The position numbers and the translations under genes were made by a program. A stretch of DNA of 25,587 nucleotides, taken from a bacterium. Its GTDB lineage: Bacteria > Bacillota > Clostridia > Christensenellales > UBA1242. The DNA lies in NCBI GenBank assembly GCA_024692805.1, contig JAILMD010000001.1, positions 1-25,587 on the forward strand. Reading direction: 5' to 3'. Below the pieces are notes generated by a model. The model searched no databases, was not told where the DNA came from, and was given only the letters and a program-made list of their open reading frames with translations. Shown here piece after piece: positions 23,101 to 25,587 of this stretch (positions are counted from its first letter, which is position 1; the number at the start of each line of letters is the position of its first letter).

Positions 23101-23324
23101 TGCATGGTTTTAAATCTTGGAATAACATCTTTCATTGCCCTTGTTAAAGGGTGGCCAATATGAGGCATTCCGTTTGCTGTTGGTGGGCCTTCATAAAAAG
23201 AAAAGGTCTGTTTGCCCCTATTTTTATCAAGCGTTTGCTCAAAAATTTTATTCTCTTTCCAAAACTCTAAAACTTCTTTCTCGTTTGAAAGGAAATCTAA
23301 CTTTGGATCAACTTTATTATACAT
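20193..23324 (-). CDS. ileS: Isoleucyl-tRNA synthetase, long (type 2-like) form
   Basis: Class I synthetase with editing. The HIGH motif is in TANGMPHIGHPLTRAMKDV (HIGH 55-58), and KMSKS is at 594-598 (RKMSKSLHNG). The CP1 editing domain is complete (WTTTPWTLPSNIAL, DGTGIVHIAPAFGEDDY). Cys pairs in CPRCG, CDCGH and CPHCG suggest zinc binding inside CP1. The anticodon-binding region has LSNWYIRRSRERFW. The length of 1043 aa and the PRFKTMQGYFVPRKAGWDTHGLPVE block point to the eukaryote-like IleS2 group, some of whose members resist mupirocin. It is first gene of its operon, with an AGGAGA site. There is no T-box leader. Confidence 0.96.
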   Translation of the reverse strand: MYNKVDPKLDFLSNEKEVLEFWKENKIFEQTLDKNRGKQTFSFYEGPPTANGMPHIGHPLTRAMKDVIPRFKTMQGYFVPRKAGWDTHGLPVEVEVEKQKGFNGKQDIEKYGVDKFIVDCKNSVWKYKQIWEEMTERFGYFIDMDNPYITYDNNYIESVFWALKEMHKKGLIYKGHRIVPYCPRCGTALSKSEVEQEGAYKTLREKSVFVKMKSLSEENTYYLVWTTTPWTLPSNIALCMNPNEIYAKFKADDGNNYIMLKALIPTLFEEGSYEIVRENKGSFYEHQSYEPLFSFAKSKVKNGFFVTVDEYVTTEDGTGIVHIAPAFGEDDYQVGKKYDLTMLQLIDEAGKFRDATSELNGIGAKQADPIIIEMLEKSGGLFKVMMFEHNYPHCWRCHTPLLYYAQSAWFVKTTAKKDELVANNETINWIPETIKSGRMGNFLKNNIDWGISRTRYWGTPLPFWTCDCGHIEVIGSVKELKEKTGAKGDIDLHKPTLDKLTLTCPHCGKTMHRTSEVLDCWFDSGSMPFAELHYPFENKELFEKTFPADFICEGIDQTRGWFYSLLAVSTLVFGKSPYKNCIALGLVNDKQGRKMSKSLHNGVDPFTILNNEGADALRWYFYNNANPGVSLNFNEEALVELQRKFMGTLWNSYAFYILYAEIDKFDPTKYDLNKCKLTLLDKWLLSEYNELVNFVTDRLNHFDMLSSSRRITDFASNLSNWYIRRSRERFWASGEGEDKIAAFKTLYTVLSGLVKLIAPFVPFISEKIYQNLTRSVEKNALISVHLCDYPVADKALIDHKLNVEMDEVLMVSSLGRSVRNASLIKQRQPLSECKLCFANKATIRSELIDLIKGELNVNKVSIITDPSEFVSFTVKPNLPVLGPKYGKLIGEIRNALMAESQEKIVKTVSAGEAFKLKVGGEVIELNKEDLFIEIHNKEGFSSESNGQVTVILDTTLTDELINMGAVREIVSKIQNLRKESGFDVTDHIKLGFVGSEKVLKVVSDNKAGIEKETLSKIVINENYTFKTEANVFDETLKISIEKI

Positions 23325-23356
23325 ATTCGTCTCCTAAATAATATAAAGTTCTAATT

Positions 23357-23385
23357 ATTTTAACATATAATTTTAAATATGTAAA
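23357..23385 (-). promoter_or_regulatory. Promoter of ileS-glnS
   Basis: Minus strand: TTTACA (23380-23385), 17-bp spacer, TAAAAT (23357-23362) with an extended -10 TG. The leader is only about 25 nt, too short for a T-box riboswitch. Confidence 0.8.
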
Positions 23386-23395
23386 CAAATCAAAG

Positions 23396-23414
23396 AAAAA
23401 AGAGCCTGCGCTCT
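23396..23414 (-). terminator. Terminator after the 202-aa unknown gene
   Basis: Minus strand: AGAGC-GCAG-GCTCT followed by TTTTTT. It overlaps the TAG stop codon at 23413-23415 and isolates ileS from the gene upstream. Confidence 0.85.
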
Positions 23415-24021
23415 ATCTTTCCATTTCATCATTTTCATCACTTATATGTTCATCGCTAAGCAATTTATAAGTTGAACTTATCTTAACGTTTTTCTCGCCT
23501 TTAATTCTCTTATATTTTTTTGCCCTTTCAAATAAAAAGTTCCAAACACTTTCAATTGATTTAATTTCTTTAATTTTAACTTGATAGTCATCAATTCTTT
23601 GAGGCGTTTGAATTCTGCATGATGTAAGATTGGCATAAGCCGCAGCATAAAGATTGTTAATGCTCTTGTTTATAATCTTTTGATATTTAACTAGTTCTAA
23701 ATCATTAGCAAAAGCCATAAACCCAACAAGATCTTGTTGGCAAAGAGTATATGTTTTATTAATTTGCTTATATCTATCAATTTGCCTTTGAAGTTCGTCT
23801 AATCCCCTGTTGCCATGCTTTTTCATAACAAGTTGGTTTGTTCTTCTTATGCTTTCGCCAAAGTTATAAGAACAATTATCAACCTTACCAAAATCAGCGT
23901 CTTTTGTTTTGTAATAAACTAAATCTCCGCCCATTGAAATTCCAGGGTAAAGATATTCAAGTTCAACCCTTAAATTTAAGCAGTCGTAATAATTAGAACA
24001 TTGTTTATAAAACTTAATCAT
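23413..24021 (-). CDS. Unknown 202-aa basic protein
   Basis: I do not recognise this protein. It is soluble, Tyr- and Lys-rich, with cysteines at positions 8, 14 and 50 and others later (CQQD, TSCRIQ). The central part is helical (NRGLDELQRQIDRYKQINKTY and KYQKIINKSINNLYAAAYANL, shown in part). The C-terminus is charged (SDENDEMER). No enzyme motif or membrane helix is visible. It is monocistronic, with a strong promoter and a terminator at its stop codon, and is divergent from the 135-aa orphan gene. GGAG lies just before the ATG, but the predicted transcript may start within or after it. Confidence 0.75.
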   Translation of the reverse strand: MIKFYKQCSNYYDCLNLRVELEYLYPGISMGGDLVYYKTKDADFGKVDNCSYNFGESIRRTNQLVMKKHGNRGLDELQRQIDRYKQINKTYTLCQQDLVGFMAFANDLELVKYQKIINKSINNLYAAAYANLTSCRIQTPQRIDDYQVKIKEIKSIESVWNFLFERAKKYKRIKGEKNVKISSTYKLLSDEHISDENDEMER

Positions 24022-24030
24022 ATCTCCATT

Positions 24031-24059
24031 ATTTTAAAACTTACTAACACCTTTGTCAA
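24031..24059 (-). promoter_or_regulatory. Promoter of the 202-aa unknown gene
   Basis: Minus strand: perfect TTGACA (24054-24059), 17-bp spacer, TAAAAT (24031-24036). The -10 ends 9 nt before the ATG, so the leader would be 2-4 nt and exclude most of the GGAG. Confidence 0.75.
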
Positions 24060-24063
24060 TACC

Positions 24064-24086
24064 AAAATGGCCAATTTTGCCATTTT
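24064..24086. other. Hairpin in the divergent intergenic region
   Basis: AAAATGGC / GCCATTTT, 8-bp stem with a 7-nt loop and T-run on the plus strand. It sits just upstream of the minus-strand promoter. It looks like a plus-strand terminator, although no plus-strand gene precedes it. Confidence 0.5.
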
Positions 24087-24115
24087 TTCTGGCTTTTTGC
24101 CCCATTTTTACCTAG

Positions 24116-24216
24116 TTATTAACAATTTATTAACAATTTGTTGACAACTTTTAACACCAAGTGACCCCTTTTTAACATATTTATTAACACATTTTCAAAC
24201 AAGTGTTAAAAGTTGT
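24116..24216. repeat. Array of TTATTAACA-like repeats with a 14-bp inverted repeat
   Basis: Four near-identical 9-mers are spaced by one helical turn: TTATTAACA (24116), TTATTAACA (24127), TTGTTGACA (24138) and CTTTTAACA (24148). Two more follow at 24169 and 24181, and an inverted copy at 24204. ACAACTTTTAACAC (24144-24157) and GTGTTAAAAGTTGT (24203-24216) form a perfect 14-bp inverted repeat 45 bp apart. GTTTCAC (24215, 24235) and CAATTTTGCCA (24072, 24241) are direct repeats nearby. The array lies between two divergent promoters and looks like a binding site for a cooperative regulator. Confidence 0.7.
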
Positions 24217-24265
24217 TTCACGCCCCCTATTCTAGTTTCACAATTTTGCCAAAAACTATATGCCA

Positions 24266-24294
24266 TTGACAAGTTTTCTAATTTATGATATAAT
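24266..24294 (+). promoter_or_regulatory. Perfect consensus promoter of the 135-aa orphan gene
   Basis: TTGACA (24266-24271), 17-bp spacer, TATAAT (24289-24294), plus an extended -10 TG: 12/12 to the vegetative consensus. The start site would be near 24301, with an AGGAGGG ribosome site 7 nt before the ATG at 24321. Confidence 0.93.
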
Positions 24295-24320
24295 ATTGCC
24301 ATAAAATAGGAGGGTGTTTT

Positions 24321-24728
24321 ATGGAAAATAATAAGCTTTTAATGGAAATCGTAGAAAAATATGAAAATCATGGTGAAGAGCCTAGAAAAATCATTGGCTC
24401 ATTAGAAGATAAGCTTACCGATAATCAAAAACATAGATTAAACAGGGTTATTAATGAGTTGAATTATTTATCACAAGAAAAAACAGTTTACGCTTCAATG
24501 AATAAAGAACAAAGGCTAGAGTTGTTTAAAGAAGCTGTTACTGGAATAATCGACTACGAAGATCTTACTTTTGGTTGGGCTACAACAGATGCTTTAAATG
24601 TTGATGGAAATATTCTATCACCAACAGATTCAATAGATAAATATCCTCAAATTGGTGCTGAATTAGCTCTTTTCTTTGATTATAGAGTAACAAAAAGATT
24701 AAATCCAGAAACTGAACCAAACAATTAG
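24321..24728 (+). CDS. Unknown 135-aa acidic protein, the only plus-strand protein gene
   Basis: I do not recognise this protein. It is soluble, acidic and helical at the start (MENNKLLMEIVEKYENHGEE, then NQKHRLNRVINELNYLSQEK). A second half has GIIDYEDLTFGWATTDALNVDGN and ALFFDYRVTKRLNPETE. There is no signal peptide, membrane helix or recognisable catalytic motif. The perfect promoter and AGGAGGG site predict high expression unless a repressor acts; the repeat array 50-150 bp upstream is the obvious candidate operator. It could be a small regulator or regulated effector, but nothing in the protein proves DNA binding. A bidirectional terminator follows 29 bp after the stop. Confidence 0.8.
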   Translation: MENNKLLMEIVEKYENHGEEPRKIIGSLEDKLTDNQKHRLNRVINELNYLSQEKTVYASMNKEQRLELFKEAVTGIIDYEDLTFGWATTDALNVDGNILSPTDSIDKYPQIGAELALFFDYRVTKRLNPETEPNN

Positions 24729-24757
24729 TAAAACAAATTAATAAAATCTAAAATAAA

Positions 24758-24780
24758 AAACCCAGCAATGTGCTGGGTTT
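24758..24780. terminator. Bidirectional terminator between convergent genes
   Basis: AAACCCAGCA / TGCTGGGTTT, 10-bp perfect stem with a 3-nt loop, and A-rich or T-rich flanks on both sides. It serves the plus-strand 135-aa gene and the minus-strand gene ending at 24802. Confidence 0.92.
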
Positions 24781-24801
24781 AATTTTTTGATATTTTTATT
24801 T

Positions 24802-25587
24802 TTATTCAATTCCGAATAATGCTTTAAGAGCGGCTTGAAGATCGCTATCAGCAACATTATCAATGCTTTCTGCAAGAGCTGTTTTAGTTTCAGGATCAAG
24901 TTGTTGAGCGCCAACTGAAACGTCACTAACAATTGAAGAACTATCTTTAAGCATTGTTGAAATGATAGTTGAATCTTCAATTGCGCCAATTAACGCATCA
25001 GTATCTTCAATTGTGATATTTTCGCCAGTTTGTGCTTGCATAGCAATATCAAGAACTGTTGCAATACCTTCAACTTCTTTTTCTTTATCTTCGCTAGATG
25101 CTGTAGCAAGTTGATTTGTTATGTTTGTAATTTCAGTAATAACTTCAGCGTCAACACCAAGATTAGCCAAGTTTTCTTCACTAACCATTGTTCCGATAAC
25201 GCTGCTTGCATCAGTTATAGTATCTAAGATGGTTGCAATGTCTTCTTTAGAAACATTATCAAGACTAATCTCGCTAACTGAATTAGCAACATTAGCTAAT
25301 TTTTTAGCAACAGCAATCATGTTGTCAACTTCAGCAAATGTGTCGCTAACGTTAACATTAGTTTGAGAATATTTAGTTAAAAGATCTGCTTTAACATCAG
25401 CGGTAACAAGGCTTGCAAGCATTTCATGGTTTAATAAGCCTCTGTAAATTTCTTTGCCAGGGCCATCAAGGCTATGTGATTGATCAGCAAACAAACTTGA
25501 TTTTCTCATCAAATCAATAACGTCGCCAAGATCTTTAAACTTAATAACATCAATTATTTCTTCTTCACTTGTTTTATCAGCATAACT
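24802..25587 (-). CDS. Large acidic helical protein of unknown function, C-terminal part
   Basis: The frame is open to the right edge, so the start lies outside; about 261 residues are visible. The product is strongly acidic, rich in Ala, Ser, Thr, Ile, Asp and Glu, and poor in aromatic residues. It contains many short helix-like units such as DIATILDTITDASSVIGTMV, EGIATVLDIAMQAQTGE and DALIGAIEDSTIISTMLKD, which look like degenerate repeats. It ends SDLQAALKALFGIE. An internal ATG/TTG near 25512 could be misread as a start, but reading continues through it. The composition suggests a large exported or surface-associated repeat protein; no domain is recognised. A strong terminator follows. 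Confidence 0.72.
   Translation of the reverse strand, partial: SYADKTSEEEIIDVIKFKDLGDVIDLMRKSSLFADQSHSLDGPGKEIYRGLLNHEMLASLVTADVKADLLTKYSQTNVNVSDTFAEVDNMIAVAKKLANVANSVSEISLDNVSKEDIATILDTITDASSVIGTMVSEENLANLGVDAEVITEITNITNQLATASSEDKEKEVEGIATVLDIAMQAQTGENITIEDTDALIGAIEDSTIISTMLKDSSSIVSDVSVGAQQLDPETKTALAESIDNVADSDLQAALKALFGIE

Noticed and set aside
23325..23400. A T-box riboswitch before ileS.
   Set aside because: The promoter lies about 33 bp before the ATG, leaving no room for one.
24116..24189. A chromosome origin built from DnaA-like boxes.
   Set aside because: TTATTAACA differs at two positions from the DnaA box, no dnaA, dnaN or other origin genes are near, and gene strand does not switch here. 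Kept only as an operator-like array.
1..25587. CRISPR arrays, insertion sequences, prophage genes.
   Set aside because: No regularly spaced repeat-spacer pattern of 20-40 bp and no transposase, integrase or phage structural protein was seen on either strand.

Overview
The window comes from an AT-rich, low-GC Gram-positive bacterium, most likely an uncultured gut-type Clostridia relative. The evidence is a spoIVB/spoIIM/dacF sporulation-type cluster in Bacillus/Clostridium-like order, a yqhY(Asp23)-nusB-xseA-xseB-recN block, a str operon (rpsL-rpsG-fusA-tuf), strong AGGAGG-type ribosome binding sites, and vegetative promoters with 17-bp spacing. TGA is used as a stop (xseA), so the standard bacterial code fits. 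Almost everything is on the minus strand, so the window probably lies on one leading strand. Only a tRNA-Asn and one small unknown gene are clearly on the plus strand.

Layout from right to left, the direction of transcription. 25587-24802: C-terminal part of a large acidic unknown protein. 24728-24321: a plus-strand orphan gene with a perfect consensus promoter. It faces, across a repeat-rich 299-bp divergent intergenic region, a minus-strand unknown gene (24021-23413). 23324-18495: ileS and glnS, a two-gene tRNA-synthetase operon. 18377-17201: two paralogous membrane-anchored exported proteins. 17178-16786: tRNA-Asn (plus strand) and a 338-bp non-coding stretch ending in a 33-bp exact copy of the tRNA 3' end, which looks like an integration scar. 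16614-15064: an unusually long thyX. 14877-13211: a three-gene operon with a HicB-like protein and two unknown proteins. 12976-8656: rpsL-rpsG, then fusA-tuf with its own promoter; fusA carries a single-base frameshift. 8388-3598: asp23/yqhY, a repeat-bearing membrane protein, nusB, xseA, xseB and recN, tightly coupled by overlapping stops and starts. 3561-560: spoIVB, spoIIM and dacF. 482-1: start of an M50 site-2 protease, cut by the window edge.

Most of the content is core: translation (EF-Tu, EF-G, S7, S12, GlnRS, IleRS, tRNA-Asn), DNA repair (ExoVII, RecN), dTMP synthesis (ThyX) and endospore formation (SpoIVB, SpoIIM, DacF). The less ordinary parts are the tRNA-Asn scar, the operator-like repeat array at 24116-24216, the HicB-like operon, the exported protein pair, a hairpin that may hide the spoIVB start, several genes whose -10 box sits directly against the start codon, and the fusA frameshift. 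I found no CRISPR array, IS element or complete mobile element, and no single clear new defence-type system. The best candidates for undescribed biology are the 13211-14877 operon, the 24022-24320 regulatory region with its two flanking orphan genes, and the tRNA-Asn locus.
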